From the NCBI RefSeq assembly GCF_002115745.1, contig NZ_JFKB01000015.1, forward strand, positions 1 through 64,000: DNA of 64,000 nt. The letters are read 5' to 3'. The notes under the pieces were generated by a model. The model saw only the letters and a program-made list of their open reading frames with translations, ran no database searches and was not told the DNA's origin. This document shows, piece after piece, positions 26,500 to 35,406 of this stretch. The number at the start of each line of letters is the position of its first letter. The stretch's first letter is position 1. The DNA comes from Thalassospira alkalitolerans. Its GTDB lineage: Bacteria; Pseudomonadota; Alphaproteobacteria; Rhodospirillales; Thalassospiraceae. A program made the position numbers and the translations under genes.

Positions 26500-27411
26500 A
26501 TGAGTTTACTAAGTTTAGAGCGAAAAAATTTTCACAAGATATTGCTGGAAAATAATATACTTTGCTTTTCCAAAGCATCTGTAGAACATGCAAAAAAACA
26601 CGGCGTAAATTACATATCCTGCATCGCAGACATCGGGAACAAAGGAAGTGTGGCTATAGCAAACCACTTAACAAACCTAATATGCGTGAACACCAAAACT
26701 GACGCAAACAAACTAACAAAAAAACCGAAAGGTCAATCACTAGGAGATCAATTTGAAGTTATCTGCAAAAATTACCTGATAGCCACATTTTTAAAACTTA
26801 ATCATATTCGACCTGGAAATTGGCATATTACAAAGGATGGTAATTACTTAGGTAATTTTGAGCAATACTCTCATTTAAATGACTTAGAACGACTCATGTC
26901 AACAAACAATGAACTGAGAACATTCCTTGGCGAAGGTTACACGATTAAACCAGACATTGTTGTAGCCCGATCTCCATTGTCCGATGAAGAAATCAACAGT
27001 TCAGAAATGCTTGTGGATAACTATACAGCACGAAAAACGGCGATTCGGAAAGTAAATCACAACGACCCAAGACATCCGAGCTTCTTACTACACGCCAGCG
27101 TCTCCTGCAAATTTACGATGCGTTCTGACCGAGCACAAAATACCAGAACAGAAGCACTCAACCTAATTCGCAGCAGAAAAGGAAGAGTTCCTCATATTGT
27201 CGCGGTGACCGCAGAACCTATGGCAGGACGTATTGCATCATTAGCCCTCGGTACAGGTGATATGGACTGTGTTTATCATTTTGCTCTTAACGAATTGCAG
27301 CAAACATATCAGGAACTCGAACTTCATGATGCACTAGACACATTAGAGACCATGATTGACGGCAAAAGACTAAAAGATATTAGTGATCTACCGCTGGATT
27401 TGACAGTATAA
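26500..27411 (+). CDS. NgoMIV-family type II restriction endonuclease
   Basis: 303 residues, low GC. The catalytic PD-(D/E)xK variant is visible as PDIVV (D152) and SCK (S202, K204). It is followed by MRSDRAQNTRTEALNLIR, which in NgoMIV carries the base-recognition Arg/Asp residues, and by AVTAEPMAGRIASLALGTGD and the C-terminal GKRLKDISDLPLDL. The close resemblance to NgoMIV predicts cleavage of G^CCGGC as a tetramer. It is intact and directly coupled to its methyltransferase. Confidence 0.9.
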   Translation: MSLLSLERKNFHKILLENNILCFSKASVEHAKKHGVNYISCIADIGNKGSVAIANHLTNLICVNTKTDANKLTKKPKGQSLGDQFEVICKNYLIATFLKLNHIRPGNWHITKDGNYLGNFEQYSHLNDLERLMSTNNELRTFLGEGYTIKPDIVVARSPLSDEEINSSEMLVDNYTARKTAIRKVNHNDPRHPSFLLHASVSCKFTMRSDRAQNTRTEALNLIRSRKGRVPHIVAVTAEPMAGRIASLALGTGDMDCVYHFALNELQQTYQELELHDALDTLETMIDGKRLKDISDLPLDLTV

Positions 27412-27668
27412 TCAGTTGATAAGATGCAACCTAAGGCACAAACTAGCACCACAGGAGATCTAGAAGGTATTGATATGTTCCCCGACAAAAAGAACTTAAA
27501 GAACTCATTTTACATAACAGGAAAAAAGGGGAAATATTTATTTTAGCATTACGAATTCCCGAATATGCCATCTACATCGCTCCTAAAGTTCTATTCGGAA
27601 AATAAATCATCCTGTTTCTACTCTTTTTGATTTCACTCCCCCTCTTCGCCAAGAGTAATATTCAGCCC

Positions 27669-28388
27669 TTATTTTCCCATGTTTTCATCAAATTTTGCCA
27701 AAGCTAGGCGCGCTGCAACATAGTTATTATCTGCGGCAAATTTCAAATGATCCAAAGCATCGCTCACCTTCCCGGTTCCCAAAAGAGCCATACCTAGCTG
27801 GAAGTGAAATCTTGGATTATCTGGATTAGCCTCCAGCGCCTTTCGACAGGCAACCTCAACCGCTTGGGCGTTATATTCCTTGTGGGGAACCGGTTGCCCA
27901 ACGCTTCTTGTGTCGATGGGTATCGCACCGATACGGTCACATTGATCAAGCACAGTATCTGAATTATCAGCAGACTGAGATGAAGAGCCATTCATCTGCT
28001 CCGCCATCTTTTTGTCAAACATCTTCAAAAATTTGTGGGCTGCATCATAGTCTTTCGCTGCCGCAATTTCCAAATGCTCCAGCGCCTTATCAGGGTTAAG
28101 CAACAACGCCATCGCAACCCCCAACTGAAAATGGAATCGTGGGTTTTCAGGCTCCGCAACCAAGGCTTTCTCGCAAGCGGGAGCGACATCAAATGGATTG
28201 TAATCTTCAATAGGAACAGGACGGCTCACACGGGCATCATCAAACCCCAGAGAACCAATCTCATCGCATAAGGTCAGCGACTTTGCTGCTGCCAATGGCG
28301 CATTAAAGAAAGAGAGAAATAAGACTAAAAAACCAACGGAACCAAAGTAGACTTTCACGATACCCTGCTTATCTTCATGCCAGATCAT
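27669..28388 (-). CDS. Secreted TPR/Sel1-like protein with internal duplication
   Basis: About 239 residues from ATG 28388 (frame open to 28427). N-terminal hydrophobic signal segment ending APLAAAKS, then two homologous units of about 85 residues. Each unit starts with CDxIG and contains PVPxxxYN, NPRFHFQLGxA and a TPR-like helix pair (ALEHLEIAAAKDYDAA / ALDHLKFAADNNYVAA). It is presumably periplasmic, with two Cys per unit able to form disulfides. Such modules occur in C-terminal regions of Rhodospirillales caspase/SEL1 proteins. Function unknown. Confidence 0.75.
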   Translation of the reverse strand: MIWHEDKQGIVKVYFGSVGFLVLFLSFFNAPLAAAKSLTLCDEIGSLGFDDARVSRPVPIEDYNPFDVAPACEKALVAEPENPRFHFQLGVAMALLLNPDKALEHLEIAAAKDYDAAHKFLKMFDKKMAEQMNGSSSQSADNSDTVLDQCDRIGAIPIDTRSVGQPVPHKEYNAQAVEVACRKALEANPDNPRFHFQLGMALLGTGKVSDALDHLKFAADNNYVAARLALAKFDENMGK

Positions 28389-28447
28389 TCTCGTGCAAAA
28401 CGGGGAAACATTAGCAGGAAAAGACAACCTTTGGGAGGCTGAAGTCT

Positions 28448-28624
28448 ATGTCGGCTAAACTTGAAGATGTTCGGCGGGCGGCGCAAAAGAGCCTCGCGGA
28501 AATGACAGACGAAGAAGATACCGCAATTACCGAAGCTGCGAATGCCGATCCGGATGCGCAGCCCGTCGATAGCCTAATGCGCAAAAAGCGTGGGCGGCCC
28601 TTTGCCACGGAGACCGGGCTTTAA
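28448..28624 (+). pseudogene. Truncated BrnA-like antitoxin
   Basis: 58 codons with a GGGAGG ribosome-binding site. The sequence MTDEEDTAITEAANADPDAQ then KKRGRP matches the N-terminal part of BrnA-type antitoxins. The ribbon-helix-helix C-terminal domain that normally follows RGRP is missing, and no BrnT toxin is adjacent. It may still be expressed as a short protein; more likely a remnant. Confidence 0.5.
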
Positions 28625-28651
28625 CTCTTGCCCTCTCGCTTGAAAATGAAA

Positions 28652-28680
28652 AAGGCGGCACCGTTGGGATGCCGCCTTAA
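28652..28680. terminator. Hairpin terminator
   Basis: 9-bp stem AAGGCGGCA (28652-28660)/TGCCGCCTT (28670-28678), with an A-run on the left, between the BrnA-like gene and convergent gor. Confidence 0.7.
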
Positions 28681-28730
28681 ATGTGTTTACGGTTCCGATC
28701 ATTGGTGGAACCTGTCGCACCGCCGTCTGA

Positions 28731-28753
28731 ATTCCCGCCGTTGCGGGAATGAC
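28731..28753 (+). repeat. REP-like palindrome, copy 2
   Basis: ATTCCCGC...GCGGGAATGAC, same type as 21697-21720 with a different loop, located between a terminator and the end of gor. Confidence 0.65.
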
Positions 28754-28780
28754 CTTGGGTGGGCGGTGTTGGCCGGTGTT

Positions 28781-30142
28781 TTAATCGCCGACCGGGAAGC
28801 GCATGGTGACGAATTCTTCCGCCGCCGAGGGATGGACCGCGACGGTTTGGTCGAACTGGGCTTTGGTCGCCCCCATGCGGACCGCGATGCCGATGCCCTG
28901 GATGATTTCGGCCGCGTCCGGGCCGACCATATGCGCGCCCAAAACCACGTCGGTGGTTTTATCGACGATCAGTTTCATCAGCGTTTTTTCATCGCGGCCC
29001 GAAAGGGTATGGCGCATCGGTTTGAAGGTGGATTTGAAAATCACCACTTCGCCGCCCTTGGCGCGCGCGTCTTCTTCGCTAAGCCCGACCGTGCCGACCG
29101 GGGGTTGGCTGAAGACTGCCGTCGGGATGGCTTGATAGGCCATCGACCAGGGCTTGCCGCCAAAGACGCTATCGGCGAAGGCCATGCCTTCCTTAATCGC
29201 GACCGGAGTCAATTGCACATGATCGCGCACATCGCCAACCGCATAGATATTGGCGACACTGGTTTGAAGGGCATCATTGGTGATGATGGCACTATTGTTT
29301 TTAAGTTCCACCCCGACCTGTTCAAGGCCCATGCCATGGGTTTTTGGCTGCCGCCCGGTGGCGAACATGATCGCATCGACAATTTGATGGCCGCCGCCGG
29401 TAAGCGTTAGGGTTAGCGAGCCATCATCATTTTTGTCAATCGCGGTGACATTGGTATGGAGTTTAAGGTCGATGCCCTTTTTGACGATTTCCCCGGCAAG
29501 GTGGGTGCGGACATCGTGATCAAAACCGCGCAGGATTTGTTCGCCGCGATAGAACTGCGTGACCTTGGCACCAAGACCGGCAAAAATCCCGGCGAATTCA
29601 ACCGCGATATAACCGCCGCCGACCACGGCAATGCGTTCGGGAAGGTCTTCTAGGTGAAATGCCTCGTTGGACGAAATCGCATGTTCGATACCCGGAATAT
29701 CGGGCAGGGTTGGCGTGCCGCCGACCGCAATCAGGATGCGATCCGCCGTGACGGTTTTATCGCCAACTGCAATGGTATGGGCATCTTTGAGCACCGCCCG
29801 GCTTTCGAATAATTCGATATTCGATCCGGCCAGAAGCTTTTTATAAATGCCATTCAGACGGTCAATTTCCTTGTCCTTATTGGCAATCAGGGTCTTCCAG
29901 CTAAAGGTCGGTTCCCCCGGAAGGGTCCAGCCATAGGCGCTTGCATCTTCGAAATCCTCGGCAAAATGCGCGCCGTAGACCAAAAGCTTTTTCGGGACAC
30001 AGCCGCGAATAACACAGGTGCCGCCAACGCGGCTTTCCTCGGCAATGGCGACCTTGGCACCATAGCCCGATGCAACACGGGCGGCGCGCACACCGCCCGA
30101 TCCGGCACCGATGACAAACAGATCAAAATCATAGTCCAACAT
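28781..30142 (-). CDS. gor: Glutathione-disulfide reductase
   Basis: About 453 residues from ATG 30142, preceded by AAGGAT. FAD-binding GAGSGGVRAARVA, redox-active GGTCVIRGCVPKK (the CVxxxC disulfide, here CVIRGC), NADPH-binding GGGYIAVEFAGIF, and C-terminal HPSAAEEFVTMR with the catalytic His-Glu. It regenerates reduced glutathione with NADPH in the cytoplasm. The frame extends 14 codons upstream without family similarity. Confidence 0.95.
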   Translation of the reverse strand: MLDYDFDLFVIGAGSGGVRAARVASGYGAKVAIAEESRVGGTCVIRGCVPKKLLVYGAHFAEDFEDASAYGWTLPGEPTFSWKTLIANKDKEIDRLNGIYKKLLAGSNIELFESRAVLKDAHTIAVGDKTVTADRILIAVGGTPTLPDIPGIEHAISSNEAFHLEDLPERIAVVGGGYIAVEFAGIFAGLGAKVTQFYRGEQILRGFDHDVRTHLAGEIVKKGIDLKLHTNVTAIDKNDDGSLTLTLTGGGHQIVDAIMFATGRQPKTHGMGLEQVGVELKNNSAIITNDALQTSVANIYAVGDVRDHVQLTPVAIKEGMAFADSVFGGKPWSMAYQAIPTAVFSQPPVGTVGLSEEDARAKGGEVVIFKSTFKPMRHTLSGRDEKTLMKLIVDKTTDVVLGAHMVGPDAAEIIQGIGIAVRMGATKAQFDQTVAVHPSAAEEFVTMRFPVGD

Positions 30143-30370
30143 GCGGAAATCCTTATTCTTGGTCATTTGATGATATGACGCCAAATGTAAGGCCGAATTC
30201 GCAAGAGTCGAGGCAAAACCGGGTAAAAACCGATGAAATTCACGTTATCATGGCAAAATGCCCGTTTATGATCCGCCCCAAGCCACCAGAGATAGCATTT
30301 GGTAATTTTCTCGCTATATGGTGGAAAGAGCCGTGGTTTGAAACGGCCCCATAACACAGGATGAATACCG

Positions 30371-30790
30371 ATGAGCGAACAGACGAGTGGACGCGATGCA
30401 TCGTTTGAGACGGCCCCGCAATATGCAGATACGCGCGGCGGCAATACGGCGGTGGTGTGCTATGCCCTGATGATCGCCACCCTGTTTACCGCCTTTGCCA
30501 CCGGTTTGATCGCGCTGATCGTCGCCTATGTCGTGCGCGAAGACGATGATCACTGGACCAACAGCCATTACACATTCGTCATCCGCACGTTTTGGATCAG
30601 CATCCTGTATGCGGTTATTTTGGGCTTCTTTACCCTGATGATCGGCTGGGTTCCGCTTTTGGGTTGGGCGATTGTTGGCCTGATGGGGCTTTATACCACC
30701 GCGTGGTTTATCGGGCGTAATGTGATTGGCCTGTTGCGTGCGATGAATGGCCGCCCGATTGATGACCCGCAAAGCTGGTTCTTTGGCTAG
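30371..30790 (+). CDS. Small membrane protein (DUF4870-like)
   Basis: 139 residues with three to four hydrophobic helices (VVCYALMIATLFTAFATGLI, FWISILYAVILGFFTLMIG, LLGWAIVGLMGLYTTAW). The hydrophilic loop REDDDHWTNSHYTFVIRTFW resembles DUF4870/YccF-like proteins. Function unknown. Transcribed on its own, divergent from gor. Confidence 0.75.
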   Translation: MSEQTSGRDASFETAPQYADTRGGNTAVVCYALMIATLFTAFATGLIALIVAYVVREDDDHWTNSHYTFVIRTFWISILYAVILGFFTLMIGWVPLLGWAIVGLMGLYTTAWFIGRNVIGLLRAMNGRPIDDPQSWFFG

Positions 30791-30841
30791 GCCATTGCGG
30801 CGGTCCCTATCTTTGGGCGCAACCGTTTGATCGATTGCGCC

Positions 30842-30901
30842 CGACTCCCTGCCCCGTTACAGTTACCGCCAAGGATAAATGCAAACACGGACAGGGAGTC
30901 G
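30842..30901 (+). promoter_or_regulatory. Inverted repeat overlapping the dgt ribosome-binding site
   Basis: CGACTCCCTG (30842-30851) pairs perfectly with CAGGGAGTCG (30892-30901). The right arm contains the GGGAG presumed to initiate dgt translation. Confidence 0.4.
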
Positions 30902-30908
30902 CACCGCC

Positions 30909-32369
30909 ATGACTTTGGCGTCGCCTGCGCAACAACCCGGCGATAAAATGCGCTGGGAAAATCTGCTTTCGCCACATCGGCTTGAGTTTCGCGATGGCAA
31001 AATCGCCCTGCCAGAGGGCGACCCGCATCCAAGCCCGGATGGGCGAAGCCCGTTTCAGATTGATGTTGACCGGATCATTTTTTCATCCTCGTTCCGGCGT
31101 CTTCAAAACAAGACACAGGTTCATCCTCTTTCGGAAAATGATCATGTCCATACCCGCCTGACCCACACGATCGAGGTTGGATCGGTCGGGCAGTCGCTTG
31201 GCCTTATGGCGGGGGCGCATATTGTCAAACATCTTCCCAAGGACAGCCCGATTACCATTGCCGATATTGGTTATATGGTGCAGGCGGCCTGTTTGGCGCA
31301 TGACATTGGCAATCCACCGTTCGGGCATTCCGGCGAGGATGCGATCAATGAATGGTTCACCAATTCACGGCTGGCGAAAGAAGAACTGACCGGGTCGGGC
31401 CGCCTTTCGGGGCCGGAGCTTGAAGACCTTCGGCATTTTGAAGGCAATGCGCAGGGGTTGCGCATTATCAGTCAGCTTGAAATGAAGCGGTTTGACGGTG
31501 GGCTTAACCTGACGTACGGGACGCTTGGCAGCTTTATCAAATATCCGCGCAGTACCTCCGTTCCCGATAGTCGTCGCAAAGAATATACCGGGCTTAAGAA
31601 GCCGGGATATTATCAGGCCGAGCGCGAGATTGCCCAGGCGATTGCGCGGGTTTGCGGGTTATCGCCGCTGGACGGATTTGACGGGGCATGGCGGCGCCAT
31701 CCGCTGGTGTATCTTGTCGAAGCGGCCGATGATATTTGCTATTCGGTGGTCGATCTTGAAGATGGTTGGGAGCTTAAATGCGTCACCTTCGAGGAAGTCG
31801 AACGTGCCCTGGCGCCGATTGCCCGCCACCCGGAAAAATACGATGGCGATGCGCAGAAACGCTGGGCCGATTTGAAGGCCGAGCCATGGTATGCCGAGAA
31901 ATCGGAAAATGACCGGATCGGCTTTTTGCGCGGCAAGGCGATTGGCAATCTGGTCAAGGCGGCGGTGGATGCGTTTATTGAAAACGAGGATGCCTTGCTA
32001 TCGGGCAGCTTAAAGGGTGATTTGCTGGCCAATACGCCGCTTGGCGTCGATGCCAAAAACTGCAAAACATTGGCGGTGGACAAGATTTACAACGCACCGC
32101 ATGTCCTGCCGATTGAGATGGCCGGGTTCGAGGTGATCAACGGCTTGCTCAACAGCTTTGTCCGGGCGGCGATTGACATCGAAGAACATAAAACCCACGG
32201 CAAGCGCCTGCCGCCACAGGCCGATAGGATCGACAAGCTGTTATCGGGCAAGCTTTCCGAGGCCGACGGGCTTTACCCCCGAATCCTGCGGGTAATGGAT
32301 TATATTTCCGGCATGACGGACCGCTATGCGGTGACGCTGTTTCGGAAATTGCAGGGGATTACGATTTGA
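30909..32369 (+). CDS. dgt: dGTPase (deoxyguanosinetriphosphate triphosphohydrolase-like)
   Basis: About 486 residues from ATG 30909 (GGGAG upstream; frame open to 30879). HD-superfamily motifs: SSSFRRLQNKTQVHPL, H of HTRLTHTIEVGSVGQ, and ACLAHDIGNPPFGHSGEDAI with the metal-binding HD. It hydrolyses dNTPs to deoxynucleosides and triphosphate, helping control dNTP pools and sometimes phage replication. Full length for the bacterial dGTPase-like group. An inverted repeat upstream may mask its ribosome-binding site. Confidence 0.93.
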   Translation: MTLASPAQQPGDKMRWENLLSPHRLEFRDGKIALPEGDPHPSPDGRSPFQIDVDRIIFSSSFRRLQNKTQVHPLSENDHVHTRLTHTIEVGSVGQSLGLMAGAHIVKHLPKDSPITIADIGYMVQAACLAHDIGNPPFGHSGEDAINEWFTNSRLAKEELTGSGRLSGPELEDLRHFEGNAQGLRIISQLEMKRFDGGLNLTYGTLGSFIKYPRSTSVPDSRRKEYTGLKKPGYYQAEREIAQAIARVCGLSPLDGFDGAWRRHPLVYLVEAADDICYSVVDLEDGWELKCVTFEEVERALAPIARHPEKYDGDAQKRWADLKAEPWYAEKSENDRIGFLRGKAIGNLVKAAVDAFIENEDALLSGSLKGDLLANTPLGVDAKNCKTLAVDKIYNAPHVLPIEMAGFEVINGLLNSFVRAAIDIEEHKTHGKRLPPQADRIDKLLSGKLSEADGLYPRILRVMDYISGMTDRYAVTLFRKLQGITI

Positions 32370-32520
32370 CGGCGCGGCACTTTCGTTAGGCCGGCGGTTT
32401 ACACTGAACAAGATTTTGACATTTTATATTAGGTAAATATGTTGCTGGATCGCATGGGCGAATGTTGATACAATCATTGGTGTAATAAGATTGTTACGTA
32501 ACAATTTTTGGATGCACCCC

Positions 32521-34578
32521 ATGTCTCATCACTGCGATCACGAATTAAGCTGCGGCTGTCATAACCTTGCCGCTGAGGCGCTGGTTAACAACGCAATTAA
32601 AAACGGAATCCTTAAAACCGATTCACCTGCCACGGCATCGCCAAACGCAGCCACCCAAAAACCGGCGACCCTCCTGCTGATCCACAATAATGATGGGGCT
32701 GGCACCATTCGTACCGTCGTCGGGGGGGATGGCAATGCGACGACAGAAGCAATTCTTGTTTATCAGGACGAAATTGTTTTTTCTGGCGCGCTGGTTGATG
32801 CCCAACAGGCGGCAAAGAACATCCAACGACAAGATAGCGATGCGCCCGCACTCGAAATTCGGGCGCTGGAAGCCGGGCAATGCGTCATTCCCGGCATGAT
32901 CGAATCGCATCTGCACCTGACAACTTCACCTGTCATGCTGGAATTCAATGATTATTCCCCGTTTGGCGATTATCCGCTGAGTTCCGAAACTCAATGCCCA
33001 GAAATGACCGCACAGCGCCTTCGGCCCAACTACAATCTGAGCGAACTGAAAAACGCACTTCTAAGCGACGTTCAAAAGGTAAAATCGGGCTGGTGGCTTT
33101 TGGGCGATGGCGTTGATGTATCGCTGATGTCAAATTTCCCCGATGATGCAAATGGCAAAACGCTATTGGACTGTATCGACAAAAGCTTCCTTGATGCGAT
33201 TAGCTCCGACATTCCGATCCTTTTGATTTCAGCATCCGAACATACCGCCTATGCCAACACACCGGCCCTGGAAGCCATATGGCAGAAAAACGAAACCGAG
33301 CTTCGTAAAAGATACAGCTCCGAAAATGCCTATATCACTCAAACCAATGGTGTGCTTCAGGAACTGGCTGAAATGACACCGGCAATGCAATCCATCCATA
33401 AAGAGCAGCTTGCCGAAATCGCACTCAACATTCCGAAAAATCTGATCAAGATGCTAAAGGTTGCCCAGCAGCGCGGCGTCACAATGGTTTATGACGCAGG
33501 CATGCAGGACTCGTTTGAAAAAATCATCCACGGCACCCTTGTTGTCGAAAAAAATCTTTTTGAAAACTGGCCCTGCCCACGCATCGGCATGGCAAAGCTC
33601 GTTGCCACAAGCAAAGATGTCCCAACCGACAAATCTTTCTCGGCCCCGACCAAGCCAGATGCAAAAACCCCCTATAACATCGGCTCGCTGAACCTTTATT
33701 ACGGCAGCCTGAAAATTGTATCGGACGGCTCCAACCAAGGGTTAACCGGGTATCAGATTGATCCGTATGCCTGCCCGCCAGAAAATAACTATGGCCTGTA
33801 TAACTTTGCCACTGGCGACGGCGATGACGACGGCGACACCAGCAAGGGCACACCGATTAACGCCCCTGTCGAATTTATCGACCTTGTCGGCGCAGCCTGG
33901 CAAAACAAATGGCCGTTGATGGTTCATGCCAATGGTGAACGCGCCATTGAATATGTGCTGCAAGCCTATGGCGGTGCCACAGCAAAATATAGCGATATCT
34001 CAGCCGATGATTTGCGCAACCGTATCGAACATTGCTCGCTTTTGACCGATGACCGGCTGGAACGGATTGCAGAACTGAAAATCAATCCAAGCTTCCTGAT
34101 CGGTCATGTCGGATATTGGGGCTGGACGTTTGACAATTACATTTTCAAACAGAAAGCCGAACAACAACTTGACCGCTGCAACAGCGCGGCACTGCGCAAT
34201 ATCTGCTTTACCTTGCATAGTGATTGTGCGGTTTCCCCTCTTGGCCCGCTGCGCATGATGGAACAAGCCGTAACACGGAAAATGGAAGGCTATCGTAAAG
34301 CAGATGGCACAGCACCAACGCATGATAGCGATATTCCTGTTCTAAATGATCAGGAGCGCATCACATCGGCCCAGGCTCTTGCTGCGGTGACCTTTAATTC
34401 CGCATGGCAATGCCACGCAGACCATCTTATCGGGTCACTGGAAGCCGGGAAACTGGCCGATCTGGTGATTTTGGCAGAGGATCCGGTCACAATGAACGCC
34501 GATAGCGCTTATATGAAGATGCGCGACATTGCGGTTATTGATGTCCTCATCGGTGGCCAAACCGCCTTTGTAAACTGA
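32521..34578 (+). CDS. Amidohydrolase family protein (YtcJ-like)
   Basis: About 685 residues from ATG 32521; ATG 32512 and 32491 are in-frame alternatives and no clear ribosome-binding site decides. Amidohydrolase superfamily, metal-dependent. HxH is in GMIESHLHL; later ligands are in VHANGERAIEY, NRIEHCSLL and TLHSDCAVSP. The C-terminal GSLEAGKLADLVIL is the family's typical ending. The extreme N-terminus is Cys/His-rich (SHHCDHELSCGCH), which is unusual for the family and may bind metal. Substrate unknown. Monocistronic. Confidence 0.88.
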   Translation: MSHHCDHELSCGCHNLAAEALVNNAIKNGILKTDSPATASPNAATQKPATLLLIHNNDGAGTIRTVVGGDGNATTEAILVYQDEIVFSGALVDAQQAAKNIQRQDSDAPALEIRALEAGQCVIPGMIESHLHLTTSPVMLEFNDYSPFGDYPLSSETQCPEMTAQRLRPNYNLSELKNALLSDVQKVKSGWWLLGDGVDVSLMSNFPDDANGKTLLDCIDKSFLDAISSDIPILLISASEHTAYANTPALEAIWQKNETELRKRYSSENAYITQTNGVLQELAEMTPAMQSIHKEQLAEIALNIPKNLIKMLKVAQQRGVTMVYDAGMQDSFEKIIHGTLVVEKNLFENWPCPRIGMAKLVATSKDVPTDKSFSAPTKPDAKTPYNIGSLNLYYGSLKIVSDGSNQGLTGYQIDPYACPPENNYGLYNFATGDGDDDGDTSKGTPINAPVEFIDLVGAAWQNKWPLMVHANGERAIEYVLQAYGGATAKYSDISADDLRNRIEHCSLLTDDRLERIAELKINPSFLIGHVGYWGWTFDNYIFKQKAEQQLDRCNSAALRNICFTLHSDCAVSPLGPLRMMEQAVTRKMEGYRKADGTAPTHDSDIPVLNDQERITSAQALAAVTFNSAWQCHADHLIGSLEAGKLADLVILAEDPVTMNADSAYMKMRDIAVIDVLIGGQTAFVN

Positions 34579-34607
34579 TCTGACCCACAATAAAACTTGG
34601 CCTTGCC

Positions 34608-34638
34608 CGGTTAATCCGAGCAAGGCCATTAAAGTCTG
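34608..34638. terminator. Bidirectional terminator
   Basis: 9-bp stem TGGCCTTGC (34608-34616)/GCAAGGCCA (34630-34638) between the amidohydrolase gene and convergent cysH. Confidence 0.75.
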
Positions 34639-34662
34639 ATCGCCAAGGCATCCGTCAGATCA

Positions 34663-35406
34663 TCAGATAATATAATGAATACCGCATTCGGTTTTGTCCT
34701 GCCCGGCCCAACGACCGGCGCGGACATCGGTGGTGCCGGGATCAACCCGATCGGTACACGGCATGCAGCCGATGGATAGGTATCCTTCGGCCTCTAGCGG
34801 GTGATGCGGCAGGGCGCGGTTTTCAAAGATATCTTCGATATCAGAACGGTTATAACCGGCCAGCGGATTGATCTTGATCCGTGTACCGGCGGTTTCAATC
34901 ACCGGCAGGGCATCGCGTTCGCCGCCATGGAACCGCTTGCGCCCGGTTAGCCATGCGTCATAGCCCGTCAGGGCGCGTTGCAGCGGTTCGACCTTGCGCA
35001 GATAGCAACATTTGGCGGTGTCAGAGGCAAACAGCATGCCGTTGGGATCATCAACCGCCAGAAGCTTTTCATCCGGGCGCATGATTTTGATATTGGTCAG
35101 GCCCAGTTTATCAACCAGTTGTTCGCGATAGCGATGGGTTTCGCCAAACAGCTTGCGGGTATCGAGGAAGATCACCGGCAGATTGGCATCAACCTCGGAC
35201 ACTAGCGCCAGCAAGGCGGCGGCCTCTGTCCCGAAGGACGACGTCATGGTGATCCGGCCATTGAATTCGTCATGGACCATCGGTTCGATCAGGGAAATCC
35301 CCTGCAGATGGCCATAGCGTTTCATAAGGTCGGCGGCACGATCCGTTGCCTCTTCGACCGACATCGAGCCACCGGTGACAATGTCTTCTTCGCGCATGAC
35401 TGTCAT
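34663..35406 (-). CDS. cysH: Assimilatory adenylylsulfate (APS) reductase
   Basis: About 247 residues. ATP-pyrophosphatase fold with SSFGTEAAALLALV and the C-terminal catalytic ECGIH. Two cysteine pairs, CC in TAKCCYLRKVEPL and C-x2-C in IGCMPCT, form the [4Fe-4S] site that marks APS rather than PAPS reductases. It reduces APS to sulfite with thioredoxin. ATG 35406 overlaps the TGA of the upstream CysG-like gene (TGATG), so translation is coupled; starts at 35415 or 35397 are possible. Confidence 0.93.
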   Translation of the reverse strand: MTVMREEDIVTGGSMSVEEATDRAADLMKRYGHLQGISLIEPMVHDEFNGRITMTSSFGTEAAALLALVSEVDANLPVIFLDTRKLFGETHRYREQLVDKLGLTNIKIMRPDEKLLAVDDPNGMLFASDTAKCCYLRKVEPLQRALTGYDAWLTGRKRFHGGERDALPVIETAGTRIKINPLAGYNRSDIEDIFENRALPHHPLEAEGYLSIGCMPCTDRVDPGTTDVRAGRWAGQDKTECGIHYII

